Assembly: GCA_035315345.1 (NCBI GenBank)
Contig: DATFYA010000161.1
Coordinates: 1-64,000 of the forward strand
Direction of reading: 5' to 3'
Source of the DNA: Candidatus Methylomirabilota bacterium
GTDB taxonomy: Bacteria; Methylomirabilota; Methylomirabilia; Rokubacteriales; CSP1-6
DNA length: 64,000 nt
Shown here in pieces: positions 24,360 to 35,185 of this stretch. Every line of letters starts with the position of its first letter. Within the stretch, counting starts at the first letter, position 1. A model generated the notes under the pieces. It was not told where the DNA came from. It searched no databases and was given only the letters and a program-made list of their open reading frames with translations. Position numbers and translations under genes: made by a program.

Positions 24360-25584
24360 AGGCCGGGAACAGGGGCTCGGGAGGCGCGCCCAGGTGCTTC
24401 ACCGCCACCTCGGTGAACAGGCTCCGGAAATCGGTGGTGACGGCCAGATCCCGGCCTTCGTAGAGCTGCTCGCGCCGGAGACCCGGCCAGCGGCCGTAGA
24501 CGCGCCCGCCCTTCACCGGGCCGCCGAGCACCAGCATCGCGGTGGCGTGCCCGTGATCGGTGCCCCGGTTGCCGTTCTCGCGGACCGTGCGGCCGAACTC
24601 CGACATGGTGAGCACGACCACGTCGCTCATCCGCGGGCCCAGATCGCGATCCAGCGCGGCGAGACCGGCCGCGAAGTCCTTGAGGCGGAACGCGAGCTGG
24701 CCCCTTTCGTTGCCCTGCCCGGCGTGGGTATCCCAGCCGCCCACGTCCGCGAATGCGACCTCGAGGCCCACGTCGGCCCGGATGAGCTGCGCGATCTGAC
24801 GCAGGCTCTCGCCGAGGCGCCCGCGCGGGTATACGGCGCCGTGGGCCGGCGCGAGGCGATGAGGCGCGGCGGCCTTGAGCATCTGCACCGCGTCGAAGGT
24901 CTCCCGCCCGGTGCCGTAGAGCAGGTCTCGCACGCCCTGCTCGTAGAGCGATTCGAAGCCCTGGCGCGCGCCCGCGCCGCCCATCACCACCGGGGCCTCC
25001 TTGACGTCGAAGTCGGCCACGCTGTTCATGGCCACCGCGCCCACGTCGCCGCGGAGCGCGCGGGGCAGGGCGGGGCCGAGCGAGACGGCGCGGAAGGGCG
25101 ACGCGACCTCGCGCGCCGGCATCGCGGCGAGGCCGCGGGCGAGCCAGCCGTCCGCGGTGCTCTTCACCCCGGGCGTGCCCGACTCCATGTAGTCCTGCGC
25201 GTCGAAGTGGGAGCGGGTGACGTCGGGCGATCCGCACGCGTGCACGATCGCCAGCCGACGGCCGTCCCAGAGCGGCTTCAGCGGGGCCAGCGCCGGATGC
25301 AGCCCGAAGAAGCCGTCCAGGTCGATCGTGGTGTCGGCCCCGCCGCCGGCCGGGCGCGCGATCGCAATGCCGCCGCGGGCGGCGTAGTAGTCGGGGTCGC
25401 CGTGCGGCACGATCATGCTGAGGCCGTCCACCGCCCCGCGCTGGAAGATCGCGATCAAGATCTTCGGCTTGCCCGTCCGCTCCTGCGCGAGGGCGGAGCG
25501 GAGCAGGAACCGCGGCGCGCTCCCGAGCGCGAGGAATGCGAGGGCCCCGCCCTTCATGAAGGACCGTCGCGTGCATCGAGCCAT
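24319..25584 (-). CDS. DUF1501 family protein with Tat signal
   Basis: This 421-residue exported protein has a Tat signal (TRRSFMKGGALAFLALG). It belongs to DUF1501, a family of the alkaline-phosphatase/sulfatase fold. Matching segments are ILIAIFQRGAVDGLSMIVPHGD, GWDTHAGQG and VVLTMSEFGRTVRENGNRGTDHGHATAM. The Asp/His residues in GTDHGH and GWDTH are probable metal ligands. The start is ATG 25584, which places RR near the N terminus; the longer upstream frame lacks a signal. It sits 2 bases after the DUF1800 gene. These two families commonly occur together. Function unknown. Confidence 0.88.
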   Translation of the reverse strand: MARCTRRSFMKGGALAFLALGSAPRFLLRSALAQERTGKPKILIAIFQRGAVDGLSMIVPHGDPDYYAARGGIAIARPAGGGADTTIDLDGFFGLHPALAPLKPLWDGRRLAIVHACGSPDVTRSHFDAQDYMESGTPGVKSTADGWLARGLAAMPAREVASPFRAVSLGPALPRALRGDVGAVAMNSVADFDVKEAPVVMGGAGARQGFESLYEQGVRDLLYGTGRETFDAVQMLKAAAPHRLAPAHGAVYPRGRLGESLRQIAQLIRADVGLEVAFADVGGWDTHAGQGNERGQLAFRLKDFAAGLAALDRDLGPRMSDVVVLTMSEFGRTVRENGNRGTDHGHATAMLVLGGPVKGGRVYGRWPGLRREQLYEGRDLAVTTDFRSLFTEVAVKHLGAPPEPLFPAFTSKPSAYPGVLA

Positions 25585-25586
25585 GC

Positions 25587-27281
<1,695 letters not shown>

Positions 27282-27358
27282 CGGTGTCCTCCCGTTCCGG
27301 TAACAGACGCCTCCCCGTATCCAGACGTTTACAGGGGCGGTCCCGGGCGGCCGCCGCC

Positions 27359-28363
27359 TTACGGAATCACCGCGACCTTGATCGAGTCCGGCGAGCGGTG
27401 CGCCTGGAAGGCGTCGTCGATCCGATCGAGCGGAAACGTCTGGGACAGGAGGCGCTCCACCCGCACCGCGCCGGTCGCGAGGAGGCGCATCGCCTCGGGG
27501 AACTCGTCCTGGTAGATCATCGAGCCGATGATCCGCAGCTCGCGCCGCACCACCCAGAAGAAGTTCAGCGACGTCGCTTCGTGCGGCAGGCCGGTCAGCA
27601 CCACCCGACCTCCCGGCCGGCACAGGTTGACCGCCTGCTCCACCGCGGGAGCGGTCCCCGCGGTTTCGATCACGGTGTCGACGCCTTCACGGCCCGAGAA
27701 CGCGCGCGCGGCGGCGGTGTCGTCGTCGGCACCGGAGAGCGCCACCGCGTCGGCGCCGAGCTCGCGCGCCAGGCCAAGCCGTCGCGTGGAGCGCGCGACC
27801 GCGAGCACGCGCACACCGCGCGCCTTCAAGACCTGCACCGCGAGCAGCCCGAGCGAGCCGAGGCCAAGCACCGCCGCGGTCTCTCCCTCGACCGGCTCGG
27901 CGCGGCCGATGGCGCGCACCACCACCGCCAGTGGCTCGGCGAGGAGCAGCCGCTCGTCGGCGAGGCCATCCGGTGCCGGCCAGCAGCAGCGCGCGGGCAC
28001 CGTCGCCTGCTCCGCGAAGCCCCCGTCGACGTCGATGCCGACCGCCACGCGCGAGAGGCAGAGATTGCGGTTGCCCTCGCGGCAGAGCGGGCACACCCCG
28101 CAGGAGTAGTTGGGCTCCACCGCGACCGTCTGGCCCACCGTGAGCGTGCCGACCTCGGCGCCGACCGCGGCCACCGTGCCCACGAACTCGTGGCCCATCA
28201 CCCGCGGATACTGGACCGGCCGCTCGCCCGTCCAGATGCGGTAGTCGGTGCCGCAGAGGCCGGCCGCCTTGACCCGGATGACCGCGTCGGTCGGGCCCGG
28301 CGTGGGGGTGGGCACCGAGGCCAGATCCAGCGAGCGGGGACCGCGCAGGACCGCAGCGAGCAT
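27359..28363 (-). CDS. Zinc-dependent medium-chain alcohol dehydrogenase
   Basis: This 334-residue MDR enzyme has the catalytic zinc region AAGLCGTDYRIWTGERP and GHEFVGTVAAVG. The structural zinc site is CGVCPLCREGNRNLC, and the NAD(P) loop is VLGLGSLGLLAVQ. Both zinc sites are complete. It likely oxidises a secondary alcohol or polyol (sorbitol or threonine dehydrogenase-like). The start is the ATG at 28363, which gives the normal N terminus MLAAVLRGPRSL. It is divergent from the lipase gene with a 68-base gap. Confidence 0.9.
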   Translation of the reverse strand: MLAAVLRGPRSLDLASVPTPTPGPTDAVIRVKAAGLCGTDYRIWTGERPVQYPRVMGHEFVGTVAAVGAEVGTLTVGQTVAVEPNYSCGVCPLCREGNRNLCLSRVAVGIDVDGGFAEQATVPARCCWPAPDGLADERLLLAEPLAVVVRAIGRAEPVEGETAAVLGLGSLGLLAVQVLKARGVRVLAVARSTRRLGLARELGADAVALSGADDDTAAARAFSGREGVDTVIETAGTAPAVEQAVNLCRPGGRVVLTGLPHEATSLNFFWVVRRELRIIGSMIYQDEFPEAMRLLATGAVRVERLLSQTFPLDRIDDAFQAHRSPDSIKVAVIP

Positions 28364-28431
28364 CGTCAGTATCGTAGCGGACCGGCCCCGACCGAGGCAA
28401 GGCGCCGCGCCCGTCGTGATAGCATCGGGCC

Positions 28432-29238
28432 GTGGCGACGGCGCCGGCCCCATCGTTTTCCCGGGATCAGCAGCCGGCATCGGTGCCGCTCTGGCGCGAG
28501 AGCCTCTTCGGGCTCGACTGGCTGGCGCTACGCGCGTCCCCGGTGTTCTACGGGATCGGCGTGCCGCGCGGTGACGGCTCGGCGGTGGTGCTCGTGCCCG
28601 GCTTTCTCGGAACCGACTGGTATCTGCTCGAGCTGTACGGGTGGCTCGGCCGCCTCGGCTACCGTCCCTTCCTCTCGCGCATCGGCCGCAACGCGGAGTG
28701 CCTGGAGACACTCTCGCGTCGGTTGCTCGAGACCGCCGAGACCGCGCGCGGGGCCACCCGCCGTCCCGTCCATCTGGTCGGCCACAGCCTGGGTGGCCTG
28801 CTCGCGCGCTCCGTGGCGGTGCGCCGCCCGGAGCTGGTCGCGTCGGTCGTGACCCTGGGCGCGCCGTTCCGGGGGATCCGCTCGCACCCGCTGGTGCTGC
28901 GTGTCTCCGATCGGGTGCGCGAGCGCCTGCAGCGTGACGATCGGCCCGATTGCTTCACCGGCCATTGCGGCTGCCCGGCGGTGACCGGCCTCGAGTCCGC
29001 CTTCCCGTCGTCGGTTCCGCAGGTCGCGGTCTACACGAGGACCGACGGCATCGTCGACTGGCGGGTGTGCGTCAACGACGATCCCGACACCAACGTCGAG
29101 GTGGCGGGCACCCACGTGGCGCTGGTGGCGAACCCGGCCGTCTACCGGGCGCTGGCCGCGCATCTCGTCGCCGTGGCGGCCGCGCGAGCGCGGCGGTCCG
29201 CCGCGGCGCGCACCGCTGCCGGCGCCTACTTCGCGTAG
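28432..29238 (+). CDS. Alpha/beta hydrolase, lipase-like
   Basis: This 268-residue GTG-start protein has VVLVPGFLGTDWYLLELYGWLGRLGY as oxyanion region and the nucleophile elbow GHSLGGLLARSVA. Catalytic acid and His are likely TRTDGIVDW and VAGTHVAL. The layout fits triacylglycerol lipase and lipase-class-2-like enzymes that hydrolyse esters. No signal peptide is seen. Cysteines at CFTGHCGCP could form a disulfide if it is exported. The region to the next gene (29239-29492) holds no gene or clear signal. Confidence 0.83.
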   Translation: MATAPAPSFSRDQQPASVPLWRESLFGLDWLALRASPVFYGIGVPRGDGSAVVLVPGFLGTDWYLLELYGWLGRLGYRPFLSRIGRNAECLETLSRRLLETAETARGATRRPVHLVGHSLGGLLARSVAVRRPELVASVVTLGAPFRGIRSHPLVLRVSDRVRERLQRDDRPDCFTGHCGCPAVTGLESAFPSSVPQVAVYTRTDGIVDWRVCVNDDPDTNVEVAGTHVALVANPAVYRALAAHLVAVAAARARRSAAARTAAGAYFA

Positions 29239-29492
29239 CGTCCTTCATGCGGCTGGCATGGCCGCTCGTGGCCTGCTCGATCTCCCCCGTCGCGTGATCC
29301 GCCGAGGCGTATCCGTTCCATGTTGCGTGTCACGATCTGCACGTTGGTTCGCCGCGTCCTGCATCTCGCCGACCACTCCGCTCGTTGGTCTGCGCGAAAT
29401 GCCGGGACGGCCTCCATCAGCTTGCTCGGCACTCCTTGGAGCTGACCGCCGTTGCTCGTCGTCATCTGACCGGCCGTAGTAGGCTGAGGGAC

Positions 29493-30776
29493 GTGGACGC
29501 CCGCGCCTCCGAGACCCGGCGTCCGCCGCGCCAGCGGCGCCTCGCCTCCCTCGTGCTGGTGGCCGCCGTCGCGCTCGCCGCGGCCGCCATTCCGTTCCGG
29601 GGCACCTGGTGGGGCGGATGGATCCTCGCCATCGCGGAGGCCGGCATCGTCGGCGGGCTGGCGGACTGGTTCGCGGTCACCGCGCTGTTCCGGCGCCCGC
29701 TCGGGCTGCCGATCCCCCACACCGCGCTCATCCCGGCCAACTGGGAGCTGATGGCCGAGCGGGTCGGGAGCATGGTGGGCGACCGCGTGCTCACCAAGCA
29801 ATACGTCATCGACGAGATCTCCCGCTTCGATCTCGCCGATCTGCTCGCGCGCGGCGCCTCGCAGATCGAGCCGGACGACCTGGACTCGGCGGTCCGCTCC
29901 GTCGCGCGCTGGGCCGCCGGGCAGATCTCGCCCGCGGCCACCAACGACGTCGCGTCCTGGCTCACGCGGCTCGCCCGATCGCATCCCATCGCGCCGCTGC
30001 TGGCCACCGCGCTCGAGATGGCCCGCAAGCAGGGCTGGGACCAGCGCCTGATCGAGACGGTGGCCACCGCGCTGGCCGACGCGCTCGATCGGCCGGGCTT
30101 CCGCACCGCGGTGGGCGGCCTGGTGGACGAGGTCCTGGCCGGCTACCGCGCGCGGATGCGCCTCTACCCCCGGCTGCTGATGGGGCTGGCCAGCACGTTC
30201 GGGCTCATCGACCGGGAACGGCTCGTCGCGGCGCTGCGGCAGGCGCTCCAGAAGATCGCGGATGATCCCGACGATCCGCTACGCGTGCGTCTCGCCGAGA
30301 CGTTGAGCGCGCTGCCCGGGCGGCTACGCGCGGATCCCGCGCTGGCCGCGCGCATCGAGGCCGCGAAGGCCGAGCTGCTCGAGAGCCCGGCGGTGGCCCG
30401 GCTGCTCGACGACGTGGCCGCCGGGCTCGGCCGGTCCATCGTGGCCGACCTGGCCGCCGACTCGTCCGAGGTCGTCACCTGGATCACCGCACGTCTGGAG
30501 AGCGCCCGGCTCGCCCTCGCCCGGGAGGAGCCGGTGCGGCGAACCCTGGACGCATGGTTGAAGGAGCGGATCACCGAGGTCCTCGAGCGCTATCACGACC
30601 GCATCGCGCGCTTCATCGAGCGCGGCGTCCATGCCCTGGGCCCCGAAGGGGCGGTGCGTCTCATCGAGGAGCACGCGGGAGACGATCTGCAGTACATCCG
30701 CGTCAATGGAACGGTCGTGGGCGGGCTCGCCGGGGGCGGCCTCTACGCGATCCACCTGCTGCTCGGGCTGCTCTGA
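29493..30776 (+). CDS. DUF445 (YjiN-like) membrane protein
   Basis: This 427-residue protein has one N-terminal membrane helix (ASLVLVAAVALAAAAIPF), the conserved DUF445 motif IVGGLADWFAVTALFRRPLGLPIPHTALIP, and long helical regions. It ends with a hydrophobic C-terminal segment after IRVNGTVVGGLAGGGLYAIH. I choose the GTG at 29493 since it follows GGCTGAGGG. The frame is open about 36 codons further upstream. Inner-membrane protein, function unknown. Confidence 0.88.
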   Translation: MDARASETRRPPRQRRLASLVLVAAVALAAAAIPFRGTWWGGWILAIAEAGIVGGLADWFAVTALFRRPLGLPIPHTALIPANWELMAERVGSMVGDRVLTKQYVIDEISRFDLADLLARGASQIEPDDLDSAVRSVARWAAGQISPAATNDVASWLTRLARSHPIAPLLATALEMARKQGWDQRLIETVATALADALDRPGFRTAVGGLVDEVLAGYRARMRLYPRLLMGLASTFGLIDRERLVAALRQALQKIADDPDDPLRVRLAETLSALPGRLRADPALAARIEAAKAELLESPAVARLLDDVAAGLGRSIVADLAADSSEVVTWITARLESARLALAREEPVRRTLDAWLKERITEVLERYHDRIARFIERGVHALGPEGAVRLIEEHAGDDLQYIRVNGTVVGGLAGGGLYAIHLLLGLL

Positions 30777-30872
30777 CGCGCGCGGCTCTCGTCGATCTGG
30801 AGGCCGTGACGTCGTCCGCCACCCACCAGATCCCGCGTGCGCCCGGCGCGATTCCTCCGAGAGGAACGTAGG

Positions 30873-32615
30873 ATGGGAGCCGTGCACCTTCAGATCGAGA
30901 CTCGTCGGGGCGCGCTTCGCGGTGTCCAGGAGCGCGGTCTGGCGGTCTTCCGCGGCATTCCATTCGCGGCCCCGCCGGTCGGACCGCTCCGATTCAGGCC
31001 ACCCGAGCCGCCGCCTCGCTGGAGCGGCGTGCGCGACGCCAGCCGGTTCGGCCGGGCCGCGCCGCAGAATGCGGCCATCGCGGGCCCCCTCCTGAGCCTG
31101 GGCATCGGACGGACCGGCGAGGATTGCCTCTACCTGAACGTGTGGACGCCCCGCGCCGATCGCGCGCGACGGCCGGTGCTGGTGTGGATCCACGGCGGCG
31201 CCTTCGTGCTGGGCGCGGGTTCGCAGACGCTCTACGACGGCGCGGCCCTGGCCCGACGCGGCGACGTCGTGGTGGTCACCCTCAACTACCGGATGGGCGC
31301 GCTCGGCTTCCTGCGGCTGCGAGAGCGCTTCGGCGATCGACTGCCCGCGACCGGCAACGAGGGGCTCCTCGACCAGGTGGCGGCGCTCCGGTGGGTGCGC
31401 GACGAGATCGAGACCTTCGGCGGCGACCCGGGCAATGTGACCATCTTCGGCGAGTCGGCCGGCGCGATGAGCTGCGCCACTCTCCTCGGCATGCCCCAGG
31501 CGCGCGGTCTGTTCCACCGGGCCATCCTCCAGTCCGGCGCGGCGAACTTCCGGTGGCCGCCCGACGTCGCGGCCGGTCTCGCCGACCTGCTCCTCGAGGA
31601 TCTGGGGTTGGCCTCGCCCGACGCGCTGCGCGCGGCCCGCGTGTCGACCCTGCTCGACGCGCAGCGGCGGCTATTCATGAACATGCTGCTGAGCGACCAC
31701 TACGTGCTCGGTGCCCTCTCGCCGGGCGGACAGCGGGTCGCCGGCGCGGTGTTCCTGGGGCTGGCGCTGGCGCGGCGGCGCTTCGGCTCGGTGGCCGCGC
31801 CGTTGTCGGCGCGGCTCCTCACCCTGCTGCGCCGCCGGCGACGCGACGGGATGCCGTCGTCGCGCGCGGCCGCCCTCCACGCTCTCGGCACGCGCGGGCT
31901 GCCCTTCCAGCCGGTGGTGGATGGCGCGGTGGTGCCGCGCGATCCCCTCGAGGCGGTTCGCGACGGCGCGGCTCGCGACGTCCCGCTCCTGATCGGCACG
32001 AATCGCGACGAGACCAGGCTGTTCCTGCCGCTCGATCCCGAGGCGGCGACGCTCGACGAGGCGTCTCTGCTCGCCCGTTGCCGGGACGCGATCCCGGGCA
32101 AGGACGGCGAGCGTGACGCGACGGCCCGGGAGGCGATCGAGGTCTATCGCGCCGCCCGCGCCGCGCGCGGCGAGCGCATCGAGCCGGGCGAGCTGTGGTT
32201 TGCCATCGAATCCGACCGGACGATGCGCCATCCTGCGATGGTGCTGGCCGGGCTTCAATCCGCGCACCAGCGGGACACCTACGCGTACCTGTTCACGTGG
32301 CCGTCGCCGGCCCTGGGAGGCCTGCTGGGCTCCTGCCACGCGCTCGACCTGCCGTTCGTCTTCGGCACGCTCGGGCACCCGATGTTCCGTCCCTTCGCGG
32401 GCAAGGGCCCGGAGGCGCGCGCGCTCGCCGAGCGCATGCAGGATGCGTGGATCGCGTTCGCGCGAACGGGACGGCCGGATCACGCGGGGCTCCCGGAGTG
32501 GCCGGGCTACGACGTCTCGAGCCGCCGCACCATGATCCTGGATCGACGGTGCCGCGTGGAGGTGGCGCCCCGCGAGGCGGAGCGCGCGTTCTGGGACCGG
32601 GTGCCGAGCGAGTAG
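30873..32615 (+). CDS. Type B carboxylesterase
   Basis: This 580-residue enzyme of the COesterase family has IPFAAPPVGPLRFRPP near the start, GEDCLYLNVWTP, and HGGAFVLGAG as oxyanion loop. The serine elbow is GESAGAMS. GTNRDETRLF holds the acidic residue and GSCHALDLPFVFG the likely catalytic His. It hydrolyses carboxylic esters. No signal peptide is seen, so it is cytoplasmic. The start is the ATG behind GAGAGGAAC. It ends 3 bases before the convergent SDR gene. Confidence 0.93.
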   Translation: MGAVHLQIETRRGALRGVQERGLAVFRGIPFAAPPVGPLRFRPPEPPPRWSGVRDASRFGRAAPQNAAIAGPLLSLGIGRTGEDCLYLNVWTPRADRARRPVLVWIHGGAFVLGAGSQTLYDGAALARRGDVVVVTLNYRMGALGFLRLRERFGDRLPATGNEGLLDQVAALRWVRDEIETFGGDPGNVTIFGESAGAMSCATLLGMPQARGLFHRAILQSGAANFRWPPDVAAGLADLLLEDLGLASPDALRAARVSTLLDAQRRLFMNMLLSDHYVLGALSPGGQRVAGAVFLGLALARRRFGSVAAPLSARLLTLLRRRRRDGMPSSRAAALHALGTRGLPFQPVVDGAVVPRDPLEAVRDGAARDVPLLIGTNRDETRLFLPLDPEAATLDEASLLARCRDAIPGKDGERDATAREAIEVYRAARAARGERIEPGELWFAIESDRTMRHPAMVLAGLQSAHQRDTYAYLFTWPSPALGGLLGSCHALDLPFVFGTLGHPMFRPFAGKGPEARALAERMQDAWIAFARTGRPDHAGLPEWPGYDVSSRRTMILDRRCRVEVAPREAERAFWDRVPSE

Positions 32616-32618
32616 CGG

Positions 32619-33341
32619 TCAGGCCGCCGAGTGGCCGCCGTCCAGGAACAGGGTCTGGCCGGTCATGAAGTCGGACGCGGACGAGGCCAGGTATACGACC
32701 AGCGGGCCGATCTCGTCGAGTCGTCCGGTGCGGCGCGCGGGAACGTCGCGCAGCAGACGCTCGCGGGTTCGCGGGTCGTCGAAGGCCTCCGCGTTCATGT
32801 CGGTGACGAACCAGCCCGGGGCCAGCGCGTTCACCTGGATGGAGTACCGGGCCCACTCCGCGGCGAGCGCGCGGGTGAAGCCCATGACGCCGGACTTCGA
32901 GGCGGCGTAGGCGCTGTACCCGGGCAGTCCCACCTGCCCCAGCACCGACGAGATGTTGATGATCTTTCCGGCCTTCTGGGCGATGAGATGCGCCGCCGCC
33001 GCGCGGCAGCCGTTGAACACGCCGACCAGATTGACGTCGAGGGTGGCGCGAAAATCGTCCGGCGACATGTGGGCCACCGGTGCGACGCGGGCGATGCCCG
33101 AGTTGTTCACCACGATGTGCAGGCCGCCCAGCGTGCCGACGGTGCGCTGCACGAGCGCGTCGACCTGCGCGTAGGCGGTCACGTCGGTCTCCACCACGAG
33201 GGCCCGCCGCCCGGTCGCGGCCACCTGGCGGGCGGTCTCCTCGAGGTCCGGCTTGGAGCGCGCGGCCACCGCCACGTCGGCCCCGGCCCGGGCCAGCGCC
33301 ATCGCGATCGCCCGCCCGAGGCCCCGGCTGGCCCCGGTCAC
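32619..33341 (-). CDS. Short-chain dehydrogenase/reductase
   Basis: This SDR has TGASRGLGRAIA as cofactor loop, NNSGIA, ISSVLG with catalytic Ser, YAASKSG with Tyr-xxx-Lys, and an ending MTGQTLFLDGGH. It is FabG-like. The listed GTG start would remove the first beta strand (RVAIV), which is in frame just upstream. No ATG, GTG or TTG exists between that GTG and the preceding in-frame stop. An ATT at 33401 has GGGAG seven bases before it and would give the complete N terminus, so the real start may be there, or an error hides an ATG. The product is probably about 260 residues. Adjacent to acyl-CoA ligase. Confidence 0.88.
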   Translation of the reverse strand: MTGASRGLGRAIAMALARAGADVAVAARSKPDLEETARQVAATGRRALVVETDVTAYAQVDALVQRTVGTLGGLHIVVNNSGIARVAPVAHMSPDDFRATLDVNLVGVFNGCRAAAAHLIAQKAGKIINISSVLGQVGLPGYSAYAASKSGVMGFTRALAAEWARYSIQVNALAPGWFVTDMNAEAFDDPRTRERLLRDVPARRTGRLDEIGPLVVYLASSASDFMTGQTLFLDGGHSAA

Positions 33342-33384
33342 GATGGCGACGCGGCCATCGAGGCGCGAGACCGCCTCCCGATCG

Positions 33385-35175
33385 CTATCGGTAGAGGGAA
33401 TCGAGCGTCTCCCGATACTTCTCGGTGATGAGCTTGCGCTTGACCTTCAGCGTCGGGGTCAGGAGCCCGTTCTCCACCGTGAAGTCGATCGGCAGGATCG
33501 AGAACTTCTTGATCTTGGCGTACGACTGCAGCTCCTCGTTGCGCACCTCCACGCTGCGGCTCACCCGCTCGACCACTTTCGGATTCTTCGCGAGCGAGGT
33601 CGGCTCGGTGTCCAGGATCCCTTCGGCCTTGGCGAACTTGGCCAGCTCCTCGGGGTTCAAGGTGATCAGGGCCACCGGATAGGGACGCTTGTCGCCGTGC
33701 ACCATGGCCTGGCTGATGAACGGGTCGCCCTTGAGCCGGTTCTCGATGTTCTGCGGCGCGATGTTCATGCCGCCCGCGGTCACGATGAGGTCCTTCTTGC
33801 GGTCGGTGATGTAGAGAAATCCGTCGTCGTCGAGGCGGCCGATGTCGCCGGTGGCGAACCAGCCGTCCGGCAGGAACACCTCCGCGGTCGCCTCCGGCTT
33901 CTTGAAGTAGCCCTTGGCGATATTGGCCCCGCGCCCGAGGATCTCCCCGTCCGGCGCGATCTTGATCTCGGTCCCCGGCTGGGCCTGCCCCACCGAGCCG
34001 AACCGGAAGTTGTCGAGGCGGTTGAAGGTCAGCGACGGGCAGGTCTCGGTGAGACCGTAGCCCTCGAGGATCAGGATGCCGGCGGCGTGGAAGAACTCGG
34101 CGATCTCCTTCGAGAGCGGCGCGCCACCCGATACCGCGAAGCGGAGGCGACCCCCGAGCGCCGCGTGCAGCTTCGAGAACACCAGCTTGTGGGCGAGCCG
34201 GTGCTTGAAGGCCAGGCCGGGCGGCACCGGCCGCCGCGCCTGCTGCAGCTTCGAGACCTCGCGTCCCACCCCCACCGCCCAGTGGAAGATCTTCCGCTTG
34301 ACCGGCGAGCCGGCCTCCGCCCGGGCGAGGACGCCCGCGTAGACCTTCTCGAAGACACGCGGCACGCTGCAGATGAAGTGCGGCTTCACCTCGGGCAGGT
34401 TGTCGCGCAGCTTGTCGATGTTCTCGGCAAAGGCGGTGGTGAGGCCGCGGTGCACGCCGATGAACGACTCGAGCCGCGCGAAGGAATGAGCCAGAGGCAG
34501 GAACAGCAGGTGCGTGTCGCGGTCCTGGATTCCCGCCATCTTCGAGGCCGAGTCCAGCGTGGCCATGTGGTTGCCGTGGGTCTGCACCACGCCCTTCGGA
34601 GGCCCGGTGGTGCCCGAGGTGTAGACGATGGTCGCGATGTCCTCGGGCCGGATCTCGGCCACGCGCCCGGCCAGGTCACTCTTCAGCCGCTCGCCCTGGT
34701 CCCGTCCGAGCCGCCGCAGCCCCTCCCAGGTCATGATGTGCGACGACGGCTCGCCCTGGTATCCGTGGATCACCACGATCTGCTCGAGGCCGTCCATCTT
34801 GCCCTGCACCTCGAGCACCTTGGCGAGCTGCGCCGGGTCCTCCACGAACAGGGTCTTCACCCCCGCGTCGTTGACGATGTACTGGATGAGGTCCGGCGGA
34901 TAGGTCGGATAGATGGGAATGGTGCGGCACCCGGCCGAGAAGCCCGCGAAGTCGGCCTGCACCCACTCGGCGCGGCTGGCCGAGAGGATGCCGACCGCGT
35001 CCTCCTTCTTGCGGCCGAGCGCGAGCAGCCCGGTGGCGAGCTCCCGCACGATCTCGCCGACCTCACCCCAGGTGCGCGTCTTCCAGGCGCCCGCCTCCTT
35101 GGACTGCTGTGCCGGGCGATCGCCGTCGCGCTCGACCCGGTTCCAGAACATGCTCGCCAGCGTCACGTTGGCCAT
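33385..35175 (-). CDS. Long-chain acyl-CoA synthetase (FadD15-like)
   Basis: This 596-residue AMP-forming ligase has the P-loop-like YTSGTTGPPKGVVQTH, EGYGLTETCPS, and GWFATGDIGRLDDDGFLYITDRKKDLI. The catalytic Lys region comes near the end (LTPTLKVKRKLI). Its length and N-terminal architecture resemble long-chain acyl-CoA synthetases of the ACSL/FadD15 type. It activates fatty acids to acyl-CoA. It is 10 bases downstream of another ligase in the same orientation and probably co-transcribed with it. Confidence 0.92.
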   Translation of the reverse strand: MANVTLASMFWNRVERDGDRPAQQSKEAGAWKTRTWGEVGEIVRELATGLLALGRKKEDAVGILSASRAEWVQADFAGFSAGCRTIPIYPTYPPDLIQYIVNDAGVKTLFVEDPAQLAKVLEVQGKMDGLEQIVVIHGYQGEPSSHIMTWEGLRRLGRDQGERLKSDLAGRVAEIRPEDIATIVYTSGTTGPPKGVVQTHGNHMATLDSASKMAGIQDRDTHLLFLPLAHSFARLESFIGVHRGLTTAFAENIDKLRDNLPEVKPHFICSVPRVFEKVYAGVLARAEAGSPVKRKIFHWAVGVGREVSKLQQARRPVPPGLAFKHRLAHKLVFSKLHAALGGRLRFAVSGGAPLSKEIAEFFHAAGILILEGYGLTETCPSLTFNRLDNFRFGSVGQAQPGTEIKIAPDGEILGRGANIAKGYFKKPEATAEVFLPDGWFATGDIGRLDDDGFLYITDRKKDLIVTAGGMNIAPQNIENRLKGDPFISQAMVHGDKRPYPVALITLNPEELAKFAKAEGILDTEPTSLAKNPKVVERVSRSVEVRNEELQSYAKIKKFSILPIDFTVENGLLTPTLKVKRKLITEKYRETLDSLYR

Positions 35176-35185
35176 CGTCGCCTCC

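Noticed and set aside
29239-29492. Possible gene or RNA between the lipase and DUF445 genes
   Set aside because: No frame with coding bias, no tRNA-like fold noticed, and no clear promoter; the DUF445 frame is open into it but without a ribosome site.
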